A stretch of 11,003 nucleotides of DNA, taken from NCBI GenBank assembly GCA_035761045.1, contig DASTRU010000271.1, positions 1 to 11,003 on the forward strand. Direction: 5' to 3'. The position numbers and the translations under genes were made by a program. Origin of the DNA: DASTRU01 sp035761045. GTDB taxonomy: Bacteria; Pseudomonadota; Gammaproteobacteria; Burkholderiales; Burkholderiaceae_E. The first letter of the stretch is position 1; each line of letters begins with the position of its first letter. Below, piece by piece: positions 1-6,543 of this stretch. The notes under the pieces are model-generated. The model had not been told where the DNA came from and searched no databases. It saw only the letters and a list, made by a program, of their open reading frames with translations.

Positions 1-237
1 GCGAAATAATTATCAGCCGCCTTCGTCTCGTCGCTGGGTTGTGATCGAGAGCGCGCGCTCGTGTTCAACTATCTTGGGACACAGAGAAGCGAACATTCAG
101 TATCAGTTCAATGTTTAAAACACGCCACCCCAACCCTTGACCTCCAACCTCCCGCCACTAATTAACAATTTCACGATCACGACGTGACGGATGCTGTTCC
201 GCCGCCGCGTCGTCCCGTGTCTTGAAAATCCCACGGA

Positions 238-243
238 TATAAT
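238..243 (+). promoter_or_regulatory. Candidate -10 box TATAAT
   Basis: A perfect TATAAT lies 59 nt before the ATG at 303. The nearest good -35 look-alike, TTGAAA at 222-227, is only 10 nt upstream, too close for a normal sigma-70 pair, and the position 17 nt upstream holds no clear -35. The promoter is therefore uncertain. It may depend on an activator, or the box may be a chance match. Confidence 0.35.
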
Positions 244-262
244 TCATAAGCTTTTGAATTTG

Positions 263-280
263 CGACGCTTTTCTGCGTCG
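263..280 (+). other. Leader hairpin before the zinc-ribbon gene
   Basis: CGACGC and GCGTCG form a perfect 6-bp stem around a pyrimidine-only loop (TTTTCT). It ends 10 nt before the GGGAG ribosome binding site, so it would lie in the 5' leader if transcription starts near the TATAAT at 238. Only three T residues follow it, so an intrinsic terminator is unlikely. Confidence 0.4.
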
Positions 281-302
281 TTTCATTAACGGGAGTGTTG
301 CG

Positions 303-647
303 ATGCCGACTTACGCCTATCGATGTGATTCGTGTGGCTTGGCGAAGGATGAATGGCTCAAAGTGAGCGAAGCGCATGCCGAGCGTGCTTGCCCGTCGTG
401 TGGAAAATCCACCTACCGTAAACAAGTCACCGCGCCCGCGTTTCAACTCAAGGGCAGTGGCTGGTACGTCACCGATTTTCGCAATGGCTCGTCCAAGCCT
501 GCGGCCAAGAAGGACGAGGGTGCGAGCGAAGCCGCAAGCGGCGCCAATTCGTCGGATGCGAGTTGCGGCACCTGTGGCGCGGCCGAGCCTTGCGCGCCTG
601 CCTCGGCGTCCGACGCCACATCCAAGCCGACGCCTCAAGCGGCTTGA
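303..647 (+). CDS. FmdB-family zinc-ribbon protein
   Basis: A 114-aa protein beginning MPTYAYRCDSCG, the classic opening of the FmdB/putative regulatory zinc-ribbon family. Two CxxC knuckles (C8/C11 and C30/C33) should bind one zinc ion. The family motif FQLKGSGWYVTDF is at about residues 47-59. After residue 60 the protein becomes a low-complexity Ala/Ser/Lys tail with three more cysteines (C88, C91, C97), as in many betaproteobacterial members. The family is linked by name to formamidase regulation, but the molecular role is poorly known. The start is supported by GGGAG 7 nt upstream. It sits ahead of a DUF502 gene and aspS, a common betaproteobacterial order. The family call is firm; the function is not. 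Confidence 0.93.
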   Translation: MPTYAYRCDSCGLAKDEWLKVSEAHAERACPSCGKSTYRKQVTAPAFQLKGSGWYVTDFRNGSSKPAAKKDEGASEAASGANSSDASCGTCGAAEPCAPASASDATSKPTPQAA

Positions 648-679
648 GGAATAATCCAACAGGGCTTTGACCCTTCACG

Positions 680-713
680 CCGAAACGCGCTTGTTAATGC
701 GAGCGCGTTTCGG
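680..713 (+). other. Perfect 11-bp stem-loop between two genes
   Basis: CCGAAACGCGC at 680-690 is exactly complementary to GCGCGTTTCGG at 703-713, leaving a 12-nt loop that is itself partly self-complementary. There is no following T-run, so it is not a textbook intrinsic terminator. It could be a processing site, a Rho-related or partial attenuator, or a transcript-stabilising element. A second small hairpin (CGGGC, loop TTGTT, GCCCG) follows at 728-742. Confidence 0.55.
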
Positions 714-768
714 TCGTCCTCGCAGTACGGGCTTGTTGCCCGCCGCCTAGCGCGCCGTTGAATCTTCC

Positions 769-1392
769 ATGAAGAAATACCTGATTACGGGATTGCTGAT
801 CCTGGTCCCGCTCGTGGTGACCTTGTGGGTGCTCAATCTCATCGTCACGACGATGGATCAAGTGTTGCTGCTGTTGCCGCAAGAGATGCGCGAGGGCAAT
901 TTTATTTTTCGAATACCCGGCATCGGCGTGGTGTTGACGATTGGCTTCGTGTTCGTCGTTGGCTTGCTCGCGCACAACATCATCGGGCGCAAGTTGGTCG
1001 ATATGTGGGAGAACGTGCTGGCGCGTATTCCCATCGTGCGGTCGATTTATTCAAGCGTGAAGCAAGTGTCCGACACGGTGTTGTCGCCGCAAGGCCAAGC
1101 CTTTCGTAAGGCCGTGTTGGTGGAGTTTCCGCGCAAGGATTCGTGGGCGGTAGGCTTTATCGTTGGCACGCCGGGTTCGGAGGTGGAGGTGCTGCTGGGT
1201 AATCATCCGCAAACCGTGTTCGTGCCCACGGCGCCTAATCCCACGTCGGGTTACTTGATCGTGTTGGACCCGTCGCAAATTCGCGAGCTTGACCTGACGG
1301 TGGACGAGGCGCTTAAGTTTCATATCTCGCTAGGCGTTGTGGTGCCGGGGCGTTCGGCGCTTGCCGCGCATACGCGGCCGCCCACGGCATAA
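769..1392 (+). CDS. DUF502 family inner-membrane protein
   Basis: A 207-aa protein with two hydrophobic membrane segments (about residues 5-27 and 52-69) and a soluble C-terminal domain of about 130 residues. Family hallmarks are IPIVRSIYSSVKQV (about 87-100) and VFVPTAPNPTSG (about 150-161). DUF502 proteins are widespread in proteobacteria and of unknown function. Their placement between an FmdB gene and aspS recurs in betaproteobacteria and is what is seen here. The ATG starts directly at the MKKYLITG membrane segment. I see no strong Shine-Dalgarno sequence immediately upstream. It is probably transcribed with the zinc-ribbon gene, although the 11-bp stem-loop between them could modulate read-through. 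Confidence 0.9.
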   Translation: MKKYLITGLLILVPLVVTLWVLNLIVTTMDQVLLLLPQEMREGNFIFRIPGIGVVLTIGFVFVVGLLAHNIIGRKLVDMWENVLARIPIVRSIYSSVKQVSDTVLSPQGQAFRKAVLVEFPRKDSWAVGFIVGTPGSEVEVLLGNHPQTVFVPTAPNPTSGYLIVLDPSQIRELDLTVDEALKFHISLGVVVPGRSALAAHTRPPTA

Positions 1393-1422
1393 ATCTGGCA
1401 GTCTCCAACGTTGAATTGAATA

Positions 1423-1450
1423 AAAACGCCGCGTGCGTCGCAGGCGGTTT
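1423..1450 (+). other. Weak hairpin in the aspS leader
   Basis: CGCC-GCG at 1427-1433 can pair with CGC-A-GGCG at 1439-1446, giving 7 bp with one bulged A, flanked by AAA and TTT. It lies 42 nt before the aspS start. With only three T residues after the stem, it could be a weak terminator of the preceding gene or a leader structure. There is no T-box sign, and none would be expected in this group. Confidence 0.3.
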
Positions 1451-1491
1451 CATTGCATAGACACATCACACGATTTCCCGGAGCTTGATTC

Positions 1492-3303
1492 ATGCGTACC
1501 CATTACACCGGCCTCGTCTCGGCCGAACACCTTGGTCAAACCGTGACGCTGTATGGCTGGGTGCATCGCCGGCGCGACCATGGTGGGGTGATCTTCATCG
1601 ACTTGCGTGATCGCGAAGGGCTTGCGCAAGTGGTGTGCGACCCCGATCGGGCCGCGATGTTCAAGATCGCCGAAGGCGTACGCAATGAGTACTGCATCGA
1701 AGTGCGCGGCGTGGTGCGCAAACGCCCCGAAGGCACGACCAACCCGAACTTGCGTTCGGGCGAGATCGAGGTGTTGTGCCATGAACTCAAGGTACTTAAC
1801 GCGAGCGTGACGCCGCCGTTCCAGCTCGACGACGACAATCTTTCGGAAACCACGCGGCTTACGCATCGCGTGCTCGACCTGCGTCGGCCCTTTATGCAAC
1901 GTAATTTGATGTTGCGCTACAAGGTCGCGATGGAAGCGCGCCGGTATCTCGACGAACAAGGCTTTGTCGATATCGAAACGCCGATGCTGACCAAGAGCAC
2001 GCCCGAAGGCGCGCGCGACTATTTAGTGCCGTCGCGCGTGAACGCGGGGCAATTCTTCGCGCTTCCTCAATCGCCGCAGTTGTTCAAGCAGTTGTTGATG
2101 GTGGCGGGCTTTGATCGCTACTACCAAATCACTAAGTGTTTTCGCGATGAAGACTTGCGGGCCGATCGTCAGCCCGAGTTCACGCAGATCGACTGCGAAA
2201 CGTCCTTCCTCGACGAGACGCAAATTCGCGCGCTGTTCGAACGCATGATGCGGCACATCTTCAAGAAGGTAATGAACGTCGAGTTGCCCGACCCGTTCCC
2301 GGTGATGAGCTATGACGACGCGATGCGCTTGTACGGTTCAGACAAACCCGACATGCGCGTGAAGCTGCAATTCACCGAACTCACCGACGTGATGCAAGAC
2401 GTGGAGTTCAAGGTGTTTGCCGGCGCGGCGAACATGGAAGGCGGCCGCGTGGCGGCGCTGCGCATTCCGGGCGGCGCGCAAATGCCGCGCAGCGAGATCG
2501 ACGCGTACACGCAGTTCGTCGCGATCTATGGCGCCAAGGGCTTGGCCTACATCAAGGTGAATGACCGCGCGGCCTTCTTCGACAAAGGCAGCCGCGAAGG
2601 CTTGCAATCGCCGATCGTGAAGAACTTGCACGACGCGGCGGTGCGCGCGGTGCTCGAACGCACCGGCGCGCAAGACGGTGATTTGATTTTCTTTGGCGCC
2701 GACAAGGCCAAGGTCGTGAACGACGCCTTGGGCGCGTTGCGCGTCAAGATCGGCCATAGCGACTTCGGCAAGAAGAACGGTTTGCTGCAAGGCCAATGGG
2801 AAATCTTGTGGGTGGTTGATTTCCCGATGTTCGAATACGACGAGGACGAGCAGCGCTACACCGCCGCGCATCATCCGTTCACGAGTCCTAAGGACGGCCA
2901 TGAAGATTGGCTGGAAGCCGACCCGGCGCGTTGCAAGGCCAAGGCCTACGACATGGTGCTAAACGGGTGGGAGTTGGGCGGCGGTTCGGTGCGGATTCAT
3001 CGCGAGGACGTGCAAAGCAAGGTGTTTCGCGCGCTTAAGATCGGACCGGAAGAAGCGCAACTCAAATTCGGTTTCTTGCTCGACGCGCTTCAATACGGCG
3101 CGCCACCGCACGGTGGCATCGCCTTCGGGCTCGATCGTTTAGTGACGTTAATGACCGCGGCCGAATCGATTCGCGACGTCATCGCCTTTCCCAAGACGCA
3201 ACGCGCGCAATGCTTGCTCACGCAAGCGCCGTCGGCGGTGGACGAGAAGCAGTTGCGCGAATTGCATATCCGCTTGCGCATGCCCGAAGCCAAGGCGATG
3301 TAA
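1492..3303 (+). CDS. aspS: Aspartyl-tRNA synthetase, probably non-discriminating (Asp/Asn)
   Basis: A 603-aa class IIb synthetase of the bacterial type. It attaches aspartate to tRNA-Asp and probably also to tRNA-Asn. The N-terminal OB-fold anticodon domain is at about residues 1-110. Motif 1 (GFVDIETPML) starts at G157, motif 2 (FRDEDLR) spans F217-R223 and is followed by QPEFTQID, and motif 3 (AFGLDRL) spans 544-550. The bacterial GAD insertion lies at about 290-420. E. coli has Leu at residue 30, whereas this protein has His30, with Gly81 in the PEG motif. Pseudomonas aeruginosa carries the same pair, tied there to relaxed tRNA recognition. GGAG at 1480-1483 sets the start. nudB follows 17 nt later. 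Length and motifs are complete. Confidence 0.98.
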   Translation: MRTHYTGLVSAEHLGQTVTLYGWVHRRRDHGGVIFIDLRDREGLAQVVCDPDRAAMFKIAEGVRNEYCIEVRGVVRKRPEGTTNPNLRSGEIEVLCHELKVLNASVTPPFQLDDDNLSETTRLTHRVLDLRRPFMQRNLMLRYKVAMEARRYLDEQGFVDIETPMLTKSTPEGARDYLVPSRVNAGQFFALPQSPQLFKQLLMVAGFDRYYQITKCFRDEDLRADRQPEFTQIDCETSFLDETQIRALFERMMRHIFKKVMNVELPDPFPVMSYDDAMRLYGSDKPDMRVKLQFTELTDVMQDVEFKVFAGAANMEGGRVAALRIPGGAQMPRSEIDAYTQFVAIYGAKGLAYIKVNDRAAFFDKGSREGLQSPIVKNLHDAAVRAVLERTGAQDGDLIFFGADKAKVVNDALGALRVKIGHSDFGKKNGLLQGQWEILWVVDFPMFEYDEDEQRYTAAHHPFTSPKDGHEDWLEADPARCKAKAYDMVLNGWELGGGSVRIHREDVQSKVFRALKIGPEEAQLKFGFLLDALQYGAPPHGGIAFGLDRLVTLMTAAESIRDVIAFPKTQRAQCLLTQAPSAVDEKQLRELHIRLRMPEAKAM

Positions 3304-3320
3304 GGGGCGCGGGGCGATTC

Positions 3321-3821
3321 ATGGTTGAACAACGCATACGCCCCACCAAGATTCCCGAGTCGGTACTCGTCGTCATTCATACCGAAGCGCTCGAGGTGTT
3401 GTTGCTCGAGCGCGCCGATCGCGCGGGCTTTTGGCAAAGCGTGACCGGAAGCCGCGATTCGTTGACCGAAGACTTGCGCGAGACCGCGATGCGCGAAGTG
3501 TTCGAGGAGACCGGAATCGTGGTGGCGCGCGACGACGTACTCGCGCCTTCTCAGGTACCGGCGTCGGCGTTGGTGAATTGGCACCACGCCGTGCGCTATG
3601 AGATTTACGAGCATTGGCGGCATCGCTACGCACCGGGCGTCACGCACAACGTGGAGCATTGGTGGGGGCTGACGGTGCCGCGCGACATCACGCTCACCTT
3701 GGCCGCGCGCGAGCACACACGGTTTGCCTGGCTTGATTGGCAAGAGGCGGCGCAACGCTGTTTCTCGCCATCCAACCGCGACGCCATCTTGCAATTGCCG
3801 CAACGATGCCAAGCCCGGTGA
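3321..3821 (+). CDS. nudB: Dihydroneopterin triphosphate diphosphatase (Nudix, NudB)
   Basis: A 166-aa Nudix hydrolase. NudB removes pyrophosphate from dihydroneopterin triphosphate, an early step in folate synthesis. The Nudix box runs from G43 to I66 and ends REVFEETGI (R58-I66), with metal-binding Glu residues in REVFEE. The spacing from G43 to the first Glu (E50) is one residue longer than the E. coli box. FWQSVTGS (37-44) and HRYAPGVT match E. coli NudB closely. The frame stays open upstream into the end of aspS, but the ATG at 3321 gives the family N-terminus (RIRPTKIPESVLVVIHT) and follows purine-rich AAGGGG/GGGG sequences. It is 17 nt after aspS and its end overlaps the next gene by 16 nt, so cotranscription is very likely. 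Confidence 0.93.
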   Translation: MVEQRIRPTKIPESVLVVIHTEALEVLLLERADRAGFWQSVTGSRDSLTEDLRETAMREVFEETGIVVARDDVLAPSQVPASALVNWHHAVRYEIYEHWRHRYAPGVTHNVEHWWGLTVPRDITLTLAAREHTRFAWLDWQEAAQRCFSPSNRDAILQLPQRCQAR

Positions 3822-4444
3822 TCGCAAGCGCGGCACGGCGCTACCTGACGCGCATCGCGCCGCTTGCGGTCGTTGCATTCGTCATGACGGTGCAAGCGCA
3901 TGCGGAGGTTGCGCCGCCTACCAACGATATCGATATTCGTGTCACGGTGGAGCGCGCGGGCGAAACCGTTCGCATCGATGCGGACGCGACACTCGCCGCC
4001 TCGCGCGAAACCGCGTGGCGCGTGCTCACCGATTACGACCATCTCGCCGAGATCGTGCCTGGCATGCGCGCGAGCCGCGTGGTGGCGCGCGACGACGGGC
4101 GCGTCATCGTGGAGCAGCAAGGGTATGTCGGCGTGTTGTTCTTCAAGCGTGAGTTCGCGTTGACGCTCGCGTCGAACGAGCAACCGATGAGCGCGATCGA
4201 TCTCACGCTGGTGACAAGCAACGGATTCGCAAGCTTTGACGCGCGGTATGCCTTGCAGGAGTTGGATGCATCGCGCGTGCGCATCGCGTATCGCGCGCGC
4301 TTCGTGCCCAAGCCGTTGCTTGCGCCGCCGCCCGTCGTGGGACTTGCGGTGATGCGCCGCCAAGTGCGCACGCAATTCGAAGCGGTGGTGCGCGAGATCG
4401 CGCGCCGGCACGCCGCGCGCGAGAGTACCGGTTCTAGGTTCTAG
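3806..4444 (+). CDS. Exported SRPBCC (START-like) family protein
   Basis: A 212-aa protein with a typical Sec signal peptide: basic n-region (R11, R12, R16), hydrophobic core around IAPLAVVAFVMTV, and an A-x-A cleavage site after A33. The mature part looks like the SRPBCC/polyketide cyclase-dehydrase fold: SRETAWRVLTDYDHLAEIVP is the characteristic first helix region, and the C-terminal helix runs from about residue 170. The fold forms a hydrophobic cavity that often binds lipids or other small apolar ligands; the ligand here is unknown. The ATG at 3806 is preferred over an in-frame upstream ATG at 3737 because it starts exactly at the signal peptide. It overlaps nudB by 16 nt and ends 10 nt before the EEP gene, at a 7-bp tandem repeat. 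Confidence 0.82.
   Translation: MPSPVIASAARRYLTRIAPLAVVAFVMTVQAHAEVAPPTNDIDIRVTVERAGETVRIDADATLAASRETAWRVLTDYDHLAEIVPGMRASRVVARDDGRVIVEQQGYVGVLFFKREFALTLASNEQPMSAIDLTLVTSNGFASFDARYALQELDASRVRIAYRARFVPKPLLAPPPVVGLAVMRRQVRTQFEAVVREIARRHAARESTGSRF
4430..4443 (+). repeat. Tandem 7-bp repeat GGTTCTA at a gene junction
   Basis: Two head-to-tail copies of GGTTCTA (4430-4436 and 4437-4443) cover the last codons and part of the TAG stop of the SRPBCC gene. Losing one copy would remove the stop and place that gene in frame with the next ATG at 4455, because the distance 3806-4455 minus 7 is a multiple of three and the joined codons (GGT TCT AGA ATC GTT GGC ATG) contain no stop. Confidence 0.7.
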
Positions 4445-4454
4445 AATCGTTGGC

Positions 4455-5234
4455 ATGAAGCTGCGCGTAGCGACCTACAACATTCATAAAGGCGTCTCGG
4501 CGTTTGGTCTGCGCAATTGCTTGCACGACCTCAAACTCGCCTTATCGAACATCGGCGCCGATGTCTTGTTCCTGCAAGAAGTGCAGGACGTGAATCTGCG
4601 CAACGCCAAACGTTTTGATAATTGGCCGCAAGAACCGCAAACACGGTTTCTCGCCGGACCCGATTACCACTATTGCTACGGCGGCAACGCGGTGTACGAC
4701 CACGGGCATCACGGCAACGCGATCCTCGCGCGTGGGCCGTTTTCACACGCTACCAATCGCGACATTTCCGATCATCGTTTTGAGCAACGCGGCATGCTGC
4801 ACGCGGTCCAGCACATCGACGGCGTGGACGTGCATTGCGTGAACGTGCATCTGAGCTTGTTCGCGGCGGGCCGGCGCCGCCAGTTGCAGACAATCATCGA
4901 GACCATGCGCGACGGCGTGCCGGAGGATGCGCCCGTCATCATCGCCGGGGACTTCAACGATTGGCACAACAAGCTCACGGCCGGGCTTACGCAAGCGCTC
5001 GACGTGCGCGAGGTCGCCGTGAGCGGGCCGATTAGCGCGGCGGGCGGCGTGCCATTACCCACGCGGCCCGCGCGACCCGCGCGCACCTTTCCCGCGATGC
5101 TGCCGTGGCTTGGGCTCGATCGGATTTACGTGCGCGGCTTTCATGTCGAGTCGGTCGACGTCATGCGCGGTCGCATGTGGGCGCGCTTGTCGGACCATGC
5201 GCCCCTCGTGGCCAACCTCGTGTTGTCCAGATGA
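4455..5234 (+). CDS. Endonuclease/exonuclease/phosphatase family protein, YbhP-like
   Basis: A 259-aa EEP-superfamily protein, the metal-dependent fold shared by DNase I, ExoIII, inositol-phosphate phosphatases and sphingomyelinases. Catalytic landmarks are all present: N9 in TYNIHKG, E42 in LQEV, N130 and H132 in NVHLSL, D166 and N168 in GDFNDW, and D247-H248 in SDHAPL. No signal peptide is visible, so it is predicted to be cytosolic. The substrate cannot be told from the sequence. In E. coli the related ybhP lies directly beside the cardiolipin synthase gene ybhO (clsB), and the same pairing is seen here with an ATGA start-stop overlap. That favours a lipid or phosphodiester role over DNA repair, but this is inference. 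Confidence 0.88.
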   Translation: MKLRVATYNIHKGVSAFGLRNCLHDLKLALSNIGADVLFLQEVQDVNLRNAKRFDNWPQEPQTRFLAGPDYHYCYGGNAVYDHGHHGNAILARGPFSHATNRDISDHRFEQRGMLHAVQHIDGVDVHCVNVHLSLFAAGRRRQLQTIIETMRDGVPEDAPVIIAGDFNDWHNKLTAGLTQALDVREVAVSGPISAAGGVPLPTRPARPARTFPAMLPWLGLDRIYVRGFHVESVDVMRGRMWARLSDHAPLVANLVLSR

Positions 5235-6541
5235 ACGATCGGCCGCCCGCTCCATTCTTGATGCCAGGCACTACCGCGATGTCGTCGTGGAACCGCGCGT
5301 CGCGACCGGTGTTCAGCGGCGGCAATCGCATCCAGCTGTTGCGTGGTGGCGATGAATTCTTTCCCGCGTTGCTCGCGGAAATCGAACGCGCGCAACGCGA
5401 GGTGATGATCGAAACCTACATCTTCAATCGCGACCCGTCGGGCTTGCGAATCGCCAATGCCTTGATCGCCGCCGCGTCGCGTGGCGTGAGGGTGCATGTC
5501 ACCGTCGATGGCTTTGGGTCTGGCGGCAATATCCATGCGCTCGCGCAACGGTTCGAAGGCACTGGGGTGATCTTCGACGTGTACCGGCGCGTGCGGCATT
5601 GGTCCGACGTTTTTCGGCGCGGCAGCTGGCGGCGCTTGCATCGAAAACTCGCGCAAGTCGACGCGCGCGTGGCCTTCGTGGGCGGGGTCAACATCATCGA
5701 CGACCGATTCGATCTTCATCACGGCTGGTCGGAGCGGCCACGACTCGATTTCGCGTTGCGCATCGAAGGCCCGCTCGTGGACGCGGTGACGGCCACGATG
5801 CATGTGCTGCGCGAGCGCTTGCAATGGCGGCGCGAATTCATCGCCGACTTGCGCGGCGCGGGCGAGGGCGGCGCGGGCGATGCGGTGGACCGCGTGCGGG
5901 AGATGGTCAAGCGCATGCGCGAGCATTCGCCGATGCAAAGCCGCGCCGCGCGCGAGAACCGTTCGCCAATACGCGCGGCCTTTGTCGTGCGCGACAACGT
6001 CGGGCAGCGTCGCACGATCGAGCGCGCCTACGTGGAAGCCGTCGTGCGGGCTCGGCAACGCGTGACGATCGTCAATCCTTATTTCTATCCGGGCCGTATC
6101 TTCAAGCGCGTGCTCAAACGAGCCGCGGCGCGCGGCGTGCGGGTCACGCTCGTGATGCAAGGCAAGCCGGATTACCGCTTGGCCGCCTGGGCCGCGCAAG
6201 CCTTGTACGACGAATTGCTGGCGGCTGGCATTCATATCGTGGAGTACGCGCCGGCGTTCTTGCATGCGAAGGTCGCCGTCGTGGACGACGGCTGGGCCAC
6301 GGTGGGCAGCTCGAATATCGATCCGTTGTCGCTGCTCGTGAATCGGGAGGCGAACGTGATCGTGCTGGATACCGACTTCAACGCCGAGCTCACGCGCGAG
6401 ATCGACGCGGCCGTGGCGGTATCGCGCCCCGTCACGCGCGAGAAGCGGCGGCGCGGCTTCGCGGTGTGGATGATCAAGCGCGTGGTGGGCACGGCGGCGC
6501 GGTTGTTCATGGCCATCACCGGCGCGCGCGAAAGGTTCTAA
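5231..6541 (+). CDS. clsB: Cardiolipin synthase B-type phospholipase D family enzyme
   Basis: A 436-aa protein with two HKD phospholipase D motifs: H137-x-K139-x4-D144 followed by GGVN, and H345-x-K347-x4-D352 followed by GSSN. Such enzymes join phosphatidyl groups to make cardiolipin or related phospholipids at the inner membrane. Length is near that of E. coli ClsB (about 413 aa), and the neighbouring YbhP-like gene supports ClsB over ClsA; there are no N-terminal membrane helices of the ClsA kind. The C-terminus (from about residue 405) is basic and then hydrophobic, suitable for membrane contact. The start at 5231 overlaps the preceding stop (ATGA), implying coupled translation. In-frame ATGs 10 and 16 codons later are possible alternative starts. 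Confidence 0.92.
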   Translation: MNDRPPAPFLMPGTTAMSSWNRASRPVFSGGNRIQLLRGGDEFFPALLAEIERAQREVMIETYIFNRDPSGLRIANALIAAASRGVRVHVTVDGFGSGGNIHALAQRFEGTGVIFDVYRRVRHWSDVFRRGSWRRLHRKLAQVDARVAFVGGVNIIDDRFDLHHGWSERPRLDFALRIEGPLVDAVTATMHVLRERLQWRREFIADLRGAGEGGAGDAVDRVREMVKRMREHSPMQSRAARENRSPIRAAFVVRDNVGQRRTIERAYVEAVVRARQRVTIVNPYFYPGRIFKRVLKRAAARGVRVTLVMQGKPDYRLAAWAAQALYDELLAAGIHIVEYAPAFLHAKVAVVDDGWATVGSSNIDPLSLLVNREANVIVLDTDFNAELTREIDAAVAVSRPVTREKRRRGFAVWMIKRVVGTAARLFMAITGARERF

Positions 6542-6543
6542 CG

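Larger units (their letters stand above)
1..302. other. Gene-free region upstream of the zinc-ribbon gene
   Basis: No convincing coding sequence is present. The stretch is more AT-rich than the genes that follow. It contains a 12-bp perfect palindrome at 49-60 (GAGCGCGCGCTC), a small inverted repeat at 112-122 (TGTTT-A-AAACA), an inverted repeat at 241-260 (AATTCA, 8 nt, TGAATT), and a 6-bp hairpin at 263-280 (CGACGC, loop TTTTCT, GCGTCG) just ahead of the ribosome binding site GGGAG at 291-295. This looks like a promoter and 5' leader for the gene at 303. The only reverse-strand frame at the left edge is a 27-codon ORF that I do not regard as a gene. Confidence 0.5.

Noticed and set aside
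1..95. Small - strand ORF of 27 codons starting near 95
   Set aside because: Too short, no ribosome binding site recognised, and no familiar sequence.
222..243. TTGAAA and TATAAT as a complete sigma-70 promoter
   Set aside because: The spacer is only 10 nt instead of about 17, so the pair cannot work as a normal -35/-10. Only the -10 is kept as a candidate.
2338..2901. Open frame on the - strand (187 codons)
   Set aside because: It is wholly antisense to the GAD region of aspS and is a GC-skew shadow.
3090..3878. Open frame on the - strand across the aspS-nudB junction (262 codons)
   Set aside because: It is antisense to two well-identified genes and has no recognisable domain.
3626..4456. 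Open frame on the - strand opposite the SRPBCC gene (276 codons)
   Set aside because: Translation is rich in Arg and His without any domain, while the + strand has a signal peptide and a family match.
5141..6265. Long open frame on the - strand (374 codons)
   Set aside because: It lies opposite clsB, which has complete HKD motifs. The His/Arg-rich translation is typical of the antisense of GC-rich genes and matches no family.
5599..6543. Upstream extension of the exonuclease frame
   Set aside because: The extension overlaps clsB, reads as Arg/Ala-rich noise, and the ATG at 6544 begins the family-like N-terminus.
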